A DNA stretch of 64,000 bases from Calvatia gigantea. Its lineage: Eukaryota > Basidiomycota > Agaricomycetes > Agaricales > Lycoperdaceae. Below, one piece after another: positions 11,009-22,421 of this stretch. The stretch is from assembly GCA_025093985.1 (NCBI GenBank), contig JACAAK010000003.1:2790001-2854000 (forward strand), written 5' to 3'. Each line of letters begins with the position of its first letter. Within the stretch, counting starts at the first letter, position 1. The notes under the pieces are model-generated. The model did no database searches, was not told the origin of the DNA, and saw only the letters and a list, made by a program, of their open reading frames with translations. Position numbers and translations under genes: made by a program.

Positions 11009-12107
11009 TTATACGATTATCTTTTTGGCCTTGCCCTTCTTCTCTGAGTCTTTATGCGATAAGAATTCCACCTCGGTTGCAAGTGGCCCAGCCAGCCGCG
11101 CGCCCTCGGGATACCCGAGGACATTCGCCTTGAAATACCGACCCACAGCTTCAATCCTTTCACGCAACCTATCTTCCTCTGACTGTGTTGGCGCAAGCCT
11201 GGTCCATATCGATATACGGTAGAATTGCGGGCGTATTGAGACGATGACGCCAGTGATCAGCGACTGTAACAGAGGGCCCTCTGTCCCTTCCGGGGTTGGG
11301 TCGAACGTTTCTCCAATGGCGGCGAGCATCTATGAACGGATGTGAGCCTGTACATCACCCATGTCATTTGCTAAATACTTGCCGTGTATAGCCACATTTT
11401 GTCAACGTTTCCTCTGTTTTTGTCTCTTGGCAACTGTATACTCCATTTGCCACCATTTTTATTTGCCTCATCTTCCCAGGCTGGGATGATTCCCTCCTAT
11501 ACATCGGGATGACAACGGGTTCCACAGTGAAAAAACGCGGAAAACGTACTTTGAAGAGGTAGTAGTTGGCCTTTTGTGGTAATTGCGAGGGGGGCACAAT
11601 GTTGTTGTATAACCTAGACGTGGGCATCAGACTGATGAACAACCCCTATTATCAGCAAGTGATATTAACCCCCAGAATTCTTCCACACTATCAAAACTGA
11701 TGACCCGTTTGATGTCTTCCATCCACCCCTGCGCAGCAGCCACGCTGGGCGTTTGAGGGAGTGGGGTTTGGGGTAAAGCAGAGATGGGAGTTTGAGGAAG
11801 GTTGCGACCCTTGGTGGCGGGGGAGTCGAACCAGAGAGTCCAAGGTGAGTAAAGGGGATGCTAAATCGGGGTCTCAGCTTGGTATAATTAAACAGACGTG
11901 AAAGCAATGGAGAGTCACCTTGACATTGAAATTCTTGGGGTCACTGAACACCGTACGGATGTCTTCGGCTTGTTGTTCCATATCCACTTCCTGGATTTCT
12001 CCGGGTTCAAGACCATCAGTGTCATTGGCCTGAGGTCGGTCAGCAAAAGCTGCGTTTAGAGCAGCACGAGAAGCTTGCAAAGCAGGTGCGGGAAGAGCTG
12101 AAGCCAT
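11009..12107 (-). CDS. eIF4E-family mRNA cap-binding protein
   Basis: Binds the mRNA 5' cap in translation initiation or its repression. The acidic N-terminus (EPGEIQEVDMEQQAEDIRTV) is followed by the hallmark HPLYSPWTLWFDSPATKGR and WMEDIKRVISFDSVEEFWGL. Then come YNNIVPPSQLPQKANYYLFK, GIIPAWEDEANKNGGKWSIQ and a C-terminal lobe ITGVIVSIRPQFYRISIWTR. Conserved Trp residues of the cap pocket (PAWEDE) are visible. A Pro/Gln insert (LPQTPISALPQTPLPQTP) lies between the first two motifs and suggests a class II/4EHP-like or fungal-specific paralogue rather than canonical eIF4E. The intron at 11330-11382 has a GC donor (ACG|GCAAGT). The start MASALPAPALQASRAAL is the only suitable Met. Confidence 0.88.
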
Positions 12108-12539
12108 GTTGTTCCAGCAGCGGTCGGAACGAGATTCAAACCGGTGACAGCGGACTCAAACAAACGAGTTCTTTTTAAAAAGAAAGAAAAAATAATAAGG
12201 AAGAGATAATAAAAAAAGCACCAAGAAAAGTTATGAAGACGTATGCAGGGTTCAAGGTCGCTCAGCGGCGCAGGGAGATTGAAAGGTTGAAGTCAGAGTT
12301 GTGTTATGAAGATCATCAACGATTTTTCGACCTTGGCTGGTTGTCATCACGTGCCACAGCCTCGGCATAGGTTCAATTTTAAGCTCCGATGCCACCCGAC
12401 GTATCAGATAAGATTGGTATTAGCAACCACTTCGGCATTGGAGCTCCATCAGCATAATCCCATTCACCTAGGTGACTATACGGCGGCCACTGCTTGCCTC
12501 TCCTTCCCCCCTCCTCTTCCTCCTCCATAGCGCAGCTCC
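12108..12539. other. Intergenic region, divergent eIF4E-like / MTM1-like
   Basis: About 430 bp between divergent start codons. It holds a purine-rich A/G tract (about 12175-12220), and CT-rich sequence just before the carrier start (12500-12530) that resembles fungal transcription start regions. No gene seen. Confidence 0.5.
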
Positions 12540-13737
12540 ATGGATCCTTTCCATGCGAAGCTTGTCGCCGCAGCGTCGGGCTCGACTCTCACCGCCCTGA
12601 CCAGTAAGTCCTCGTCTATTGCCGTAAATTGCTCTACTCTAAGCTTTTTCTCAGTGACCCCGTTCGATGTAGTTAAGACACGCCTCCAGACTCAGCCTGT
12701 TCGTCCCCAGCTCCTCTTCCCGCAACCACCTCCCAATACCTGCTGCCAACCCACAAAGGCAGAACCCTGCATCCGGAACATGTCACCGCTGGCCCGGAGT
12801 ATGTCTTCGCTCGCACGACCTGCTTCCCAAGAAGTCGTGTGCATATGGCACAACGGGGTCTTTAAAGCTGAACAAGTTAACGGTTTCTACGATGCCGTCC
12901 GCCACGTATGGCGGGCAGAAGGCATCCGTGGGTTGTGGAAGGGAGCTGGAACGTCTTTGTGAGTTCTTTCCCAGCCCTTACTTTTTTTTTTTTTTTTCAC
13001 GGAACTCAAACATTTGCCAGAGTGATCGGAGTACCTTCATCGACGGCGTACATTTTAACTTACGACCATTTACTCAATACTGTCTTGCCCACAATTCTAC
13101 CCCAAGGTCCCATCATCGCACTTTCTGCAGGAATAATTGCACGGTCGGCTATAACGTCTTTGGCGTCACCACTCGAATTGATCCGCACCAACCTTCAATC
13201 CACTCCTCTCTCTCCCAGTAATCCTCATACTCTCCGCTCCGTACTTACCTCAATACGAAACCTTGTCCAAAGGAATGGTGTTCTCTTTATGTGGCGAGGG
13301 CTCGGTCCAACACTCTGGCGCGATGTGCCTTTTTCTGGGATATACTGGGCCAGCTATGAGGCGTGGAAAAGCTCTTTCGCTCGTAGAGGATATGAAGGCG
13401 CATCTGTGGCTTTTGTGAGCGGCGCGACAAGTGGAATCCTTGCTGCCCTTGTCACTTCACCATTCGACGTTCTAAAAACGCGGCGTCAAGCACTCATTAT
13501 GTCCACAAGTAATGCCCAACTTACAAGAAGTATGCCACTGTTAATGCAAATTTTCCACACGGAGGGTCCCGCTGCACTCTTCGCAGGTCTCCTACCTCGG
13601 GTTGCCAAAATAGCGCCGGCTTGTGGCATAATGATTTCATGTTATGAGGTATGTCAATCCCCAATCAAGATTGCGAAATATTTTATCTGAACATGTTTCA
13701 GGGCATTGGGAAATTGCTATCAACGCCATCTCTTTGA
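12540..13737 (+). CDS. MTM1: Mitochondrial carrier, MTM1 / SLC25A39-40 type
   Basis: Inner-membrane carrier of the MTM1 group; yeast Mtm1 affects manganese and iron-sulfur handling, and the human relatives import glutathione. Three Solcar repeats are marked by PFDVVKTRLQ, SPLELIRTNLQ and SPFDVLKTRRQ. Each repeat also shows its second signature: GIRGLWKGAGTSL, GVLFMWRGLGPTLWRDVPF and GPAALFAGLLPRVAKIAP. The first matrix loop is long (PQLLFPQPPPNTCCQ...) and carries several cysteines, a feature of the MTM1/A39/A40 branch. Introns follow LT (12605-12654), TSL (about 12960-13020, with a run of 16 T) and CYE. The protein ends GIGKLLSTPSL. Confidence 0.88.
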
Positions 13738-13886
13738 GCATATAGATTTATAATATTCGTATTAGGTCCTACACTGCGGAATAATGTCCTAATGTTAAAA
13801 TCGTATACCTTGCGGCAGACCAAATGGCATTATTAGATGAACAAACAGACATGCTAAAGTCAAAAACACCATGTCCCTTTGGGAAA

Positions 13887-14975
13887 TCAACCCAACCGAT
13901 TCAGCTGTCGATTTGTACGTTGCAGCTTAGCTGAACTCGAATCGACGTCATTCGATAAGCCATCTAATAACTCATTCTGTTCAATAATCTCATTATTGAT
14001 AGCCTCTCCGAGTTGTCGCTGCCGTTGAAGAATTGTCGTGAGGACGGAGAGTTGTTGGTCTTGTTGTTGTACCTGTGCTTGTTGTAGTGTCACAAGCCCA
14101 CCATTATCCAAAGGCCTTGTCACCTCCGTCTCTTGGGGAGGCTCAGATGAAGACGCTCCGAAAACCCTTCTAGCGGGTCTAGACGTAGCCTTCGCCCCAA
14201 GTAGCGCCTCTCTATCCGTATCCAACGCAGGGTTTAGCGTAGCGGTTCTAACACCCGTCATCCCATGAGTAGAGGTCTGACGAGCAACAGTGACGACTTT
14301 GCTAAGTTTCTCGCAATCGTCTTGCAGTCTTGCGACCATGTCCGTCCGACGTTGCAACTCGCCCTCGTTCATCCCTGCCAATGCCAGCTCCTGTAACCCC
14401 TTCCCAAGTACCCCAATGCGTGAAAGTAGACCAGCGAGCTTGGTCTTTGCAGTGACATTAGTTTTATGGGCGGCACCGACATCACCGCGATCGGAAAGGG
14501 CATTGCGTTTGCTGATGTCAGCCCACACATCGCGCAGACGAGTTTGGATGTCTAGATGCTCATCCAACCACATAGCGGACGTAAACTGGTTGGGAGCTAT
14601 GTTCTGTGTAGCGGATCCTTTCCGGCCAACAGGTATACCGAGGAAGTCGCGGAACGCAAGGTGTTCCCGCCACTTGTCATCCTTTACACTGATGATGGCT
14701 CGAAGGTATCGTTCCAATCCCTCCTTCCTTTCTTCGAGTAGCTTGGTATCATTGCGTGACCGTAGAATAGAGAATTTGTGTTTAGGGGGGAGGGAGCAGG
14801 GTGGAACACCGACAGTCTTAATGAATGATGTGTGTAACTCGTCGAATTCGGAGTATCGTCTCCACATCTGCCATGACCGAACGTGGGCTTGAATTTCAAT
14901 GCGGTAGACTACATGAGGCTTGGGAGATGTTCGTTCATCGTAGCCGCGAATGAAGATAGCTTGAATGGCAGCCAT
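13887..14975 (-). CDS. VAM7: Vam7-like vacuolar Qc-SNARE with PX domain
   Basis: SNARE for vacuolar fusion, held on membranes by its PX domain binding PI3P. Single exon, 362 residues, unusual for this intron-rich region. PX domain at about residues 1-115 (VVYRIEIQAHVRSWQMWRRY, SEFDELH, then LPPKHKFSILRSRN with the lipid-binding RRYSEF), a middle helical region, and a C-terminal SNARE helix (about 300-360: QQDQQLSVLTTILQRQRQLG, AINNEIIEQNELLDGL). There is no transmembrane segment, as in yeast Vam7. Tail-to-tail with the MTM1 gene; start MAAIQAIFIRGYDER. Confidence 0.93.
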   Translation of the reverse strand: MAAIQAIFIRGYDERTSPKPHVVYRIEIQAHVRSWQMWRRYSEFDELHTSFIKTVGVPPCSLPPKHKFSILRSRNDTKLLEERKEGLERYLRAIISVKDDKWREHLAFRDFLGIPVGRKGSATQNIAPNQFTSAMWLDEHLDIQTRLRDVWADISKRNALSDRGDVGAAHKTNVTAKTKLAGLLSRIGVLGKGLQELALAGMNEGELQRRTDMVARLQDDCEKLSKVVTVARQTSTHGMTGVRTATLNPALDTDREALLGAKATSRPARRVFGASSSEPPQETEVTRPLDNGGLVTLQQAQVQQQDQQLSVLTTILQRQRQLGEAINNEIIEQNELLDGLSNDVDSSSAKLQRTNRQLNRLG

Positions 14976-15167
14976 GGTGGAAGCGAGAGGTAAGTTAGGT
15001 TCCGGAACCCTCGAGGTTATGTATTCAATGTATTTGTATCAACAGCCGTTAGCTGACTGTAAACAATTTCACTTTGCAACATGCTGCATCCGCCCCAGAC
15101 TGTAACCACATTGCATTATCAGTCCCCATTCTGGAACGAGTATATTCCATGCCTCAGAACCACACAA

Positions 15168-16294
15168 TTACATCAGTGGCTTCCGCCCCGCAATCACGAC
15201 AAACCGTATCTCAGCGGTCCTTCTGTACCACCCCATAAAACTAGCATACATCCACCACCCTAAACCGTTGTTAGATAAGAATTTGAAGAGACCCTGAAAT
15301 ACATCAGGTGTGATATCCTCAACCACAACGTCCGTGTATCCAAGCTCCTCTATACTCCGCACATACTCTCGTGAACAAATCACGTTCTCCTTCGGTATTA
15401 AACCCATAATTTTAGTCGTTAGGAATGTCGTCACCCCAGTGGGCACGCTGTTGACACCAAAGCAGAGATCTCCGAGAACGATACGGCCTCCCGGTACCAA
15501 CTTCCGGTATGCTTGCTCAAGGAACTCTCTGCGGGTGGCAAAGTGATATGCACAGTCTAGAACAAAGACGACATCGAACTTGGCTTCGTTGAGAGGATGC
15601 AAGGGGTGTGAAGGTGAGCTGGCGTCCCGACAAATAGCATCCCCATGGTACAATTGGACGGGAACCTTCGCAGCTTCACCACTGGAAGAGCGAACTTGAG
15701 ACACTCGTTCATTAGCGCGCGTGTGCTGAGAAACAAGGCTAGTTATGCCGGTGAGCCTTGAAGGTCGAGGAACAGTAGAATCCGTGAGGAACATGATAAG
15801 AGACTCTCCCGTGCCATGTCCGACGTCTAGATTAAACATTCAGAACTTCGTAATCATGAGTAGAATATTAAAATGAGGTACCAAGAATCGCTTCCCCTGG
15901 TTCCAACTTCACGACTTCAAGAAGCTTGAGAGCCAACGCTAGAGTGGCCCATTAGGGTCTTTTTAACATCGAGTCACCAGGACAGAAAATACCTCGACAA
16001 GCTCGGGGAAAGGAATTCGTATTCTGTGCACCATTGAATCGGTATTCATAGACTGGCTTAAACTCGAAGAGAAAAACAAACCTTCCAATATCCTTGGTTC
16101 AGCCATTCCGTCTTCGGTGCCTCCGAACCTCCTGGCTCCCGATTGAACCGCAAATGGAAAAGCCCATACGGGTCCCTTTTTGAAGATTTCTTGTAAAGGA
16201 GAATAGTTCCAAGACAGATAGCAAAGGCGAGGAGAAGTTGAGTAACGGATATACCAGATGCGCCCAACCTCCAGTGTGGGATGACGCCAAACAT
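15168..16294 (-). CDS. Membrane-anchored SAM-dependent methyltransferase
   Basis: Class I methyltransferase of unknown substrate. Exon 1 (MFGVIPHWRLGASGISVTQL) has one membrane helix (LLLAFAICLGTILLYKK), then WLNQGYWK. Introns then join NTNSFPRACRALALKLLEVV, KLEPGEAILDVGHGTGESL (the SAM-binding loop is DVGHGTGES), FDVVFVLDCAYHFATRREFL and LVPGGRIVLGDLCFG. Motif order matches the methyltransferase type-11 fold. A second hydrophobic patch (GWWMYASFMGWY) lies near the C-terminus, which ends VVIAGRKPLM. Four introns. Neighbours give no pathway hint. Similarity to lipid or sterol methyltransferases is possible but unproven. Confidence 0.75.
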
Positions 16295-16578
16295 CGTTCA
16301 GGGTGACACTCCACGAAGATTCTCATCCTCTCACTCCCTTATTTTGAAACAATCACCGTTTGGTCAGTGGCTAAGGCGATTAACTACTCACCCGACTGTA
16401 CCATTCAGACGCTGGAATTTGATGGCCTTGGACATGCCCAGCTCAATTAATCTTTTATTCTCTTGGAGATGTATCCACAAATATGTGTGACTGCAACATG
16501 TTTTTCCCAAACTGCAAAGATAGAGAATTATTAAACCCGGAATAATTTTCGTGTACGCCCAAGCGAACACCTTCCAAT

Positions 16579-17114
16579 TCAGCCACCACTGTCTTCAACC
16601 TTTGCCCCCAGCCGGTCCATGAGGCTCTCATGCGCTTTGGTCATCGTGCCGGTAACGTATGGAGCCAAGAGACACAACATCTGCAACTTGGACATCAGGA
16701 CAGCCGCAGGTAGCCCGGGAATCCCGTCACACATACCCGAATTTGCAGAACCTCCGATACCTCCACTACTCCAGATTCTGCTGTTTCCTTAGCGCGAACC
16801 CTCGTCTCAAACTTTGGCAACAAGAAGCTCGGCGTCAATTCCACTGACACATCCATCCCTCGACCGTCCTCGTCCTCCTTGGGTACAAACACTGCATGGA
16901 AAGAATTGTCATACTCCCATATACGACCAGGAGCATATAGATGTTCCGTGATTTTGTAGCGTTGTGGATTTGAGGGGTCCCGTTCGACCTTGATCACCAA
17001 CGGTTGGAGTCTACTGAAGGATTCTGCGTCTTGAATGATTTCGTAGACCTTCGACATTGGGCCACGTACGCGTTTGCGTACGGTGACCGTACGTTCGAGG
17101 TAGAAGGGCCACAT
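16579..17114 (-). CDS. START/SRPBCC-like protein (DUF7053-like), unknown function
   Basis: Small protein that looks like a lipid-binding helix-grip fold. It reads MWPFYLERTVTVRKRVRGPM, SKVYEIIQDAESFSRLQPLV, ITEHLYAPGRIWEYDNSF, DVSVELTPSFLLPKFETRVR, VVEVSEVLQIR and, after one intron, MLCLLAPYVTGTMTKAHESL, ending GAKVEDSGG. The pattern of a beta-rich core followed by a long C-terminal helix (TKAHESLMDRL) resembles fungal DUF7053/polyketide-cyclase-like proteins; this is inference from pattern, not a confirmed family match. The start lies about 290 bp upstream of the methyltransferase start, on the same strand. Confidence 0.65.
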
Positions 17115-17388
17115 CTTGCTGGTGCAGGTAGAAGTTAGAAATCGTGTTAGTTTCTCACAAGCTTCCTGTGTGCCTTTTCATCTCTCGGTTGGTTCGGAGA
17201 TCATAGCCGCATTGAGGATTGATTTATTGTGTCTATGGCTGTGTCAGATGGTATTGGACGCACAGGGGAGTACTATGCAGTCTAAAGCTGGAAGGAGTGG
17301 GTAGAGCCAAACAATATGAGACTAGAATACAAAAATTGCGTGAAGAAAACAGGGCTGAAATATTCAATGAGTAAGGACAGGTATGGGA

Positions 17389-18836
17389 TCATGAGGTAGG
17401 AACGAGTGGGAGTGGATCTGTTGGAGTGGTTGGTGGTCTGGACCGTGGTTCACCGATATCTGTCTGTCCAACAATGTAACGAAGCACATCGCTTAATGTT
17501 ATGATGCCCAACAGGCGACCCTTTTTCCCGCCTCTCTTCTCTTCTTCCTATAACTCGGAGATGAACACCGGGCAAGCATTGATGCAGAAAAAGAGAAATT
17601 ACCTCGCCCTCGACAACAACAAGTCGGTGAACACGACGCTTCTTGATAAGTTGGAGAAGGGTCCCAAGGGAATCGGAGGCAGTGCATATGACTACACCAG
17701 GAAAATCGGGAGACCGTTGGGTTAGAGCATCTCTGATTTTGAGATCAAGAGACTGATATGCCCCGAGACGGACAAGTGTCTAACTCAACTTCAATAGGGT
17801 ATGGAAAGAGGCACTTCAAATCGGAACGTACAATAACATCAACGGTTTCGTAGAGGTTCACAACGACGCCATCTTCGTCGATGATGGGTACAGCAGAGAT
17901 GGAACGCTCAGAAAACATGTGAACGATGTCAAAAACAGAGGTATCCATGCTAGCAGTGGCGATGGGATAGTAAGGATTATTTGGATCCGGTGATGGCGAG
18001 GAGACATATGTGCCGATCTTCAATCGTCTGAGCGATAACTGGAGTTGCTGAATCTCTTTATTGCACTGAATTTATGCGGAGGTGAACACCAAGTGAAGGA
18101 ATGTCAAAAAAATTGTGCTTACGTTGATAGAAATAAATTTGAGGAGACGGTACTGGGTGAGGACGGAGATGATGACCTCATGGCCGGTCTCAGTATCATT
18201 GTCGAGGAGTGGAAGGCGACGTGCATGGGTCTGAATGAGAAGCTTGGCAGCGTCAAAAAGGGAATTAGATGGGTGTTCTCGCGTAAGTGGAGGAGGTGCA
18301 ACGCCCAGTTCTCGCTCGATTTCTATATGACCTAATTTGAGCGTGTTTGTGCAGGAACAGAAGACATGAAAGAAACAAACCGCGGAGTGATTCGAGACGA
18401 AAGGTCTCTACGTCAGTTGCGGCTTGCTCGAAATCGGCGGTACGGTAATAGTACTGGATTAGATGGATGATATCGAGAACGGTCAGCATTCCGGCGAAGC
18501 TAGATCTTTCGCTATTCCATAGGGGTGCAGACACGACACCTAGGAGGAGAATCAGACGACAAATGAGCGGGGAAATATATACATCAAAAACGCACCGTTT
18601 AGAAGGAGGCATTGTAAGGCCTTCTTGACGTTGAGCTTTGTATCGAGTACGATGAGCCTAAAGCTGACGGGGAATGCGTCGTAGCATGTGTGGTATCTGA
18701 GAAAATCGCGGATTGCATTTATGCCGGTTTCGTGAAGGCCAACGGCGGGATGATACGGTTGGGAGGCTGCGCGGCGGCGGCCGGAGGGTTTGCGCCTGAC
18801 GTTCTTTGGGGAGTTAGTTGGGGAGAGAGTGTCCAT
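17389..18836 (-). CDS. SNF4: AMPK/SNF1 complex gamma subunit (four CBS domains)
   Basis: Regulatory gamma subunit of the SNF1/AMPK kinase, sensing AMP/ADP/ATP. A disordered N-terminus (SPKNVRRKPSGRRRAASQ) precedes AIRDFLRYHTCYDAFPVSFR and LIVLDTKLNVKKALQCLLLN (CBS1). Then APLWNSERSSFAGMLTVLDI, HLIQYYYRTADF, FDAAKLLIQTHARRLPLLDN (CBS2), TASMDTSVFDIVHMFSERSI and SAVPIIDEDGVVVNLYETVD (CBS3), RVHRLVVVEGE and GRLLGIITLSDVLRYIVGQ (CBS4). Seven or so introns. Start is taken at MDTLSPTNSPKNV (18836). Longer in-frame starts at 19001 and 19025 exist but would overlap the divergent SSH4-like gene. Confidence 0.9.
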
Positions 18837-18999
18837 GGATGGAGACAAGAGGGGTGGAGGCGGGGAAGGTGGGCCATTGAGGGATTGTGTGTTATCACCG
18901 GGCGGGGGGGAGCCGGGAGAGGCCGGTGATCCGGATGAGGGAAGGGGGTATGTTGTGAACAAGAGCAAGCAGTGCAGGCGCTCAGTTTGTCCTTCTCCC

Positions 19000-20893
19000 A
19001 TGCCCTCGCCCGATTTTTCTGTCATTTCGTCCCCTCCACACTTTGAACCACCAGATCCTTCGCCTCAACAGCCAGATGCTCTCCTCGTTCTCCTTCCCCT
19101 CCTCATCGTCCTCTCCACCTTTCTTTTTCTCCTCCTCATCTTCCTCATCTGCGTTCTGCTCATCCGCAGACGCAGAGGAATTGTCCTCCGTGACAACGAT
19201 GGCCCCGTAGACATGAGTCGCGAGGAGCTCATTGAGGGTGATGGTGGCTTCGAAGTCGTCGAGCAGCGCTGGCTAGAAACTGTAGACGAAAGCGTTCGTC
19301 ATGCTTATATTAGAGCTAGAGGTTTGTTCTCTTCCATCATCCACACCCCTGGTCCCTTACAGGCTCCTTGCCATAGATTACCAACTCCAATACCCACCTA
19401 ACTCACTTCCAACGGATATCACTCTATCGCAGTTCCTTTCAATTCAGGAGAAAGGAGTTTCCGCCTGGTCTTTTGAGCCAGATTATGAAACCGTTAACAC
19501 TCTCCTCGTCCATGCTCGCACAGAAATCACCTTCCTTCCGGACCCTGCTTCCTCTTCATGTGTACAGTCAAACCTCCCCCTGCCCAAACTTAACGAGGTT
19601 TATTACTGGGAAGTCAAAATGTTTGACTTGCCAGAGACTACAACCGTATCCGTCGGCTTAGCCACCAAACCGTATCCCCCCTTCCGTCTCCCGGGATACA
19701 ATCGCTACTCTGTTGCATACCACTCTAATGGCGATAAGTCCCACAACTATCCTTTTACTGCCACGTCCTTTGGTCCTCGTTTGAAAGAGGGTGACGTCCT
19801 CGGTGTCGGTTATCGGCCTCGCACAGGCACAGTATTTTTCACACGCAATGGTCGCAAGATGGAAGATGCTTTTATTGGTCTCAGCAGGTGGAACCTATTT
19901 CCCACAATCGGTGCTGATGGTCCCTGTAGCGTACACGTTAACCTGGGCCAAGCCGGCTTTGTCTTTATCGAGGCCAACGTCAAAAAATGGGGTCTAGCAC
20001 CAAGCGTTGGCACCCTTGCTCCTCCACCCGCCTATGGCAGTGAGCGGGGTAGCATCCTTCTTGATGTGGGAGGCCGTGTTCGTCCTGCCACCGACTTCAC
20101 GCCTTCCAGTACTCCAGGTGCTTCATCGCCAACACCAACATCTCATCGCTCCCGTCGCTCCCGTCCAACTGGTGGCAATGTTGGTTCATCACCTTTGCGA
20201 ACCTCTCCATCAGCCAACGCCCCTGTGACACCTCCTCCGCCTATCACTCCCATTGACGAGGAGGTTGAGGAAGGGCAAAATATCCACACAACCAATCCTG
20301 CTGGCTACGCTGATCAACCGCCACCTGATTCCCCACTTCCGGGGCAGCAGGGTGACCGGTTAATCTCTTCTGCACCATCCTCACCGGGTACGTCTACCCG
20401 TTCACTCTCTCCAAACGCAGGTGCGCGTAACCCCTTCGTCCCACCTCGACCTCACCGACGTTCCCTCACTCATGCTGCCACCTCGTTGTCTCAATCAGGG
20501 TCAGAAATGACGGTCACCCTCCACCCGCCCCCTGATTCCCCCATGAGCCCTAATCCCGATCCACCAACTCCCAACCAACGTGATATCCGTCTTCATGCAC
20601 TATCGAGTATAAGCTCCCACCGTCGCACAAATAGCTCTGCAAGCAACCAACAGACAAATGATGATAATGACGATGATGAACAGCGCTTGCTGCACGACGC
20701 TAATACTTTATCGAGACGGGACCCTCCTGCATACTCACCGCTTGACGCATACCGGTATGCTGAAGGTGTGCATTTGGACCTTCCTGCCGAGGTCATCGCT
20801 GCGGCACTTGAAGGAGGCACCATTCCGGCGTCTGCATTGGGGCAGAACAACTCACCACGTTCTTCTGATCGGAGAAGGTCTCGGAGGAGATGA
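19000..20893 (+). CDS. SSH4: SSH4/EAR1-like membrane SPRY protein, Rsp5 ubiquitin-ligase adaptor
   Basis: Endosomal/vacuolar membrane adaptor that presents cargo to the Nedd4-type ligase Rsp5. The N-terminus has one strong membrane helix (ALLVLLPLLIVLSTFLFLLL...), then EQRWLETVDESVRHAYIRAR and, after an intron ending CCATAG (about 19322-19376), DYQLQYPPNSLPTDITLSQF, LSIQEKGVSAWSFEPDYETV. Next come the SPRY domain (YYWEVKMFDLPETTTVSVGL, RTGTVFFTRNGRKMEDAF) and a long Ser/Pro tail. PPAY occurs twice (PPPAYGS, DPPAYSPLDAY), matching the PPxY motif bound by Rsp5 WW domains. The start ATG at 19000 shares bases with a minus-strand ATG of the SNF4 frame. Confidence 0.88.
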
Positions 20894-21341
20894 TGAACAG
20901 CCATAGCTAATTAATGATTGTTTGCATAGGATTTCATTTGATCGGTGCACCACTTTTGCTGGTCAATGACGCCCCTTCGCTCATTGATTTTTGTAGTTTT
21001 ACCACAAGATCTGATATATGTTGTACTAAAGCTCTATACGTTCATTCGTTAATAGATAGGCTCGGAATACGATATGGGGTCTATCGACTTGGACACTTTC
21101 TATTGCCTGGTACCAGGACAAATCACTACGCCTGTCCATCTGCGGAATCAAAATGATTGATAATAAGCACGTCGTCCACCTCATTCTTGACAACCTTCGA
21201 CACCCGCGCGAAGAAAATGATCAACAGGCAGGCGGCCAAATGCAATTGCGTTTAAAATACACCAATGTTCCACGAGCCATGACTTATCGTAAGTTGAATG
21301 TATACCCTCACAGTATATCATTGCTCTTCACAAGGTGAGCT
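20894..21341. other. Intergenic region between convergent 3' ends
   Basis: About 450 bp of AT-rich sequence between the ends of the SSH4-like gene and the membrane-protein gene. It should hold both 3' UTRs. No gene seen. Confidence 0.5.
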
Positions 21342-22083
21342 TCACCGGTGATATGCAGGGGATGGCTTTGGTACGTGAACTTCTAGCCTTGGATCTTTCT
21401 GATCGTGATTTGGTGTTAGAACCTGTGAAATTGACCCAAATTGGGGCAAGAAAACAATAATGATTGGAAACAAAACAACTCACCTCGTAATGGACACTCT
21501 GATGATGGTCAACTTCCCAACCCGCAATCACGTTTCCAGGCTCACCGCCAACTTTTTTGGCTTCTTTCGGACCACGAACCACAGCTCCGTGACTAGTCCT
21601 GCGGCTCTTCCCGTGTTTACTTTTGCTTCGGCTTCGGCTTCGGCCCCGACTAGTACTCTTCCGCAACTTTGTCCCCAGTTCATCATCCTCCTTGTGGCGT
21701 GGCACATGGTGGCGGGGCTTCTCCTCGGAGGATGATGAGGATGAGGCCGAGGATGTCGTCTCCAACACAACAGCTACCTGTTTCATCGCAGCACCCTCTT
21801 CCTCATCTTTGCCCCTTCCCCCCAAATACCCGCAAAACTTTTTGCATATTCGCTTCGGCCCACTGCCATAAACGACATATGCTACTAATACCAAAAAGAT
21901 CATGCCTGCCACCATCCCGATGCCTATGAACCGATGCGGCCCAGGTTTCCCATAGTTTGACGGACCAAGCGATGTGTCGTCTTCTTTCTCCGAGGGATCC
22001 GACCCAGTGATGGCAAAAGACGGCATGCAGCCTGCTATTCCTTTCGTGCAGGTGTCGCTGTCGTCTCGCCTGAAGACGTACAT
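21342..22083 (-). CDS. Single-pass membrane protein of unknown function
   Basis: I do not recognise a family. Exon 1 starts MYVFRRDDSDTCTKGIAGC and has a short Cys-containing N-terminal segment, then one membrane helix (FIGIGMVAGMIFLVLVAYVV) followed by KRICKKFCGYLGGRGKDEEE. The remaining tail is acidic then Ser/Arg-rich (KSTSRGRSRSRSKSKHGKSR). An intron with a good GTGAGT donor follows HQSVHYE; the second exon reads VLTPNHDQKDPRLEVHVPKP and ends SPAYHR. Layout suggests a type I or III membrane protein with a short outside part and a basic cytoplasmic tail. No signal peptide is visible, so the true start could be in an unseen upstream exon. Confidence 0.6.
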
Positions 22084-22421
22084 GGAGGCGGGTAGAGCGA
22101 GTGAGAGGGATAGGGCCGGGAGGGACGGGGGAGCAAAAGGACTTAGGTTAAACCTCAGGTGCTCCCTTTTGTAAGCTATTAATCCAGAGTGACCAGTAGC
22201 ATAACCGTATTCGAGCTAACCTGTTTCGTGGTCAAGCCCATGACGGCTTACGATTACTATCAGCCATCAGGTTTGCTTAGCACCCTTCTCTTTGGACGGC
22301 GTTGATATATCAGTGCTTCTGGTCGCTTCTCGGCAGACTAACGGAGGTGTGGAGCCGTTGAATCAAATGAACAATTATATTCCTTTCTCCTTGTACGTAC
22401 AAGAGGTGCCAGCGCGCTTTT

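Noticed and set aside
11815..11840. tRNA B-box-like GGTTCGACTCC on the minus strand
   Set aside because: It encodes WFDS of the conserved eIF4E motif; no tRNA stems around it.
14290..14892. A 200-codon plus-strand frame opposite VAM7
   Set aside because: Antisense shadow of a single-exon SNARE gene whose motifs are clear.
15168..17114. Methyltransferase plus START-like protein as a biosynthetic cluster
   Set aside because: Only two adjacent genes, no core synthase, P450 or transporter nearby; flanked by housekeeping genes.
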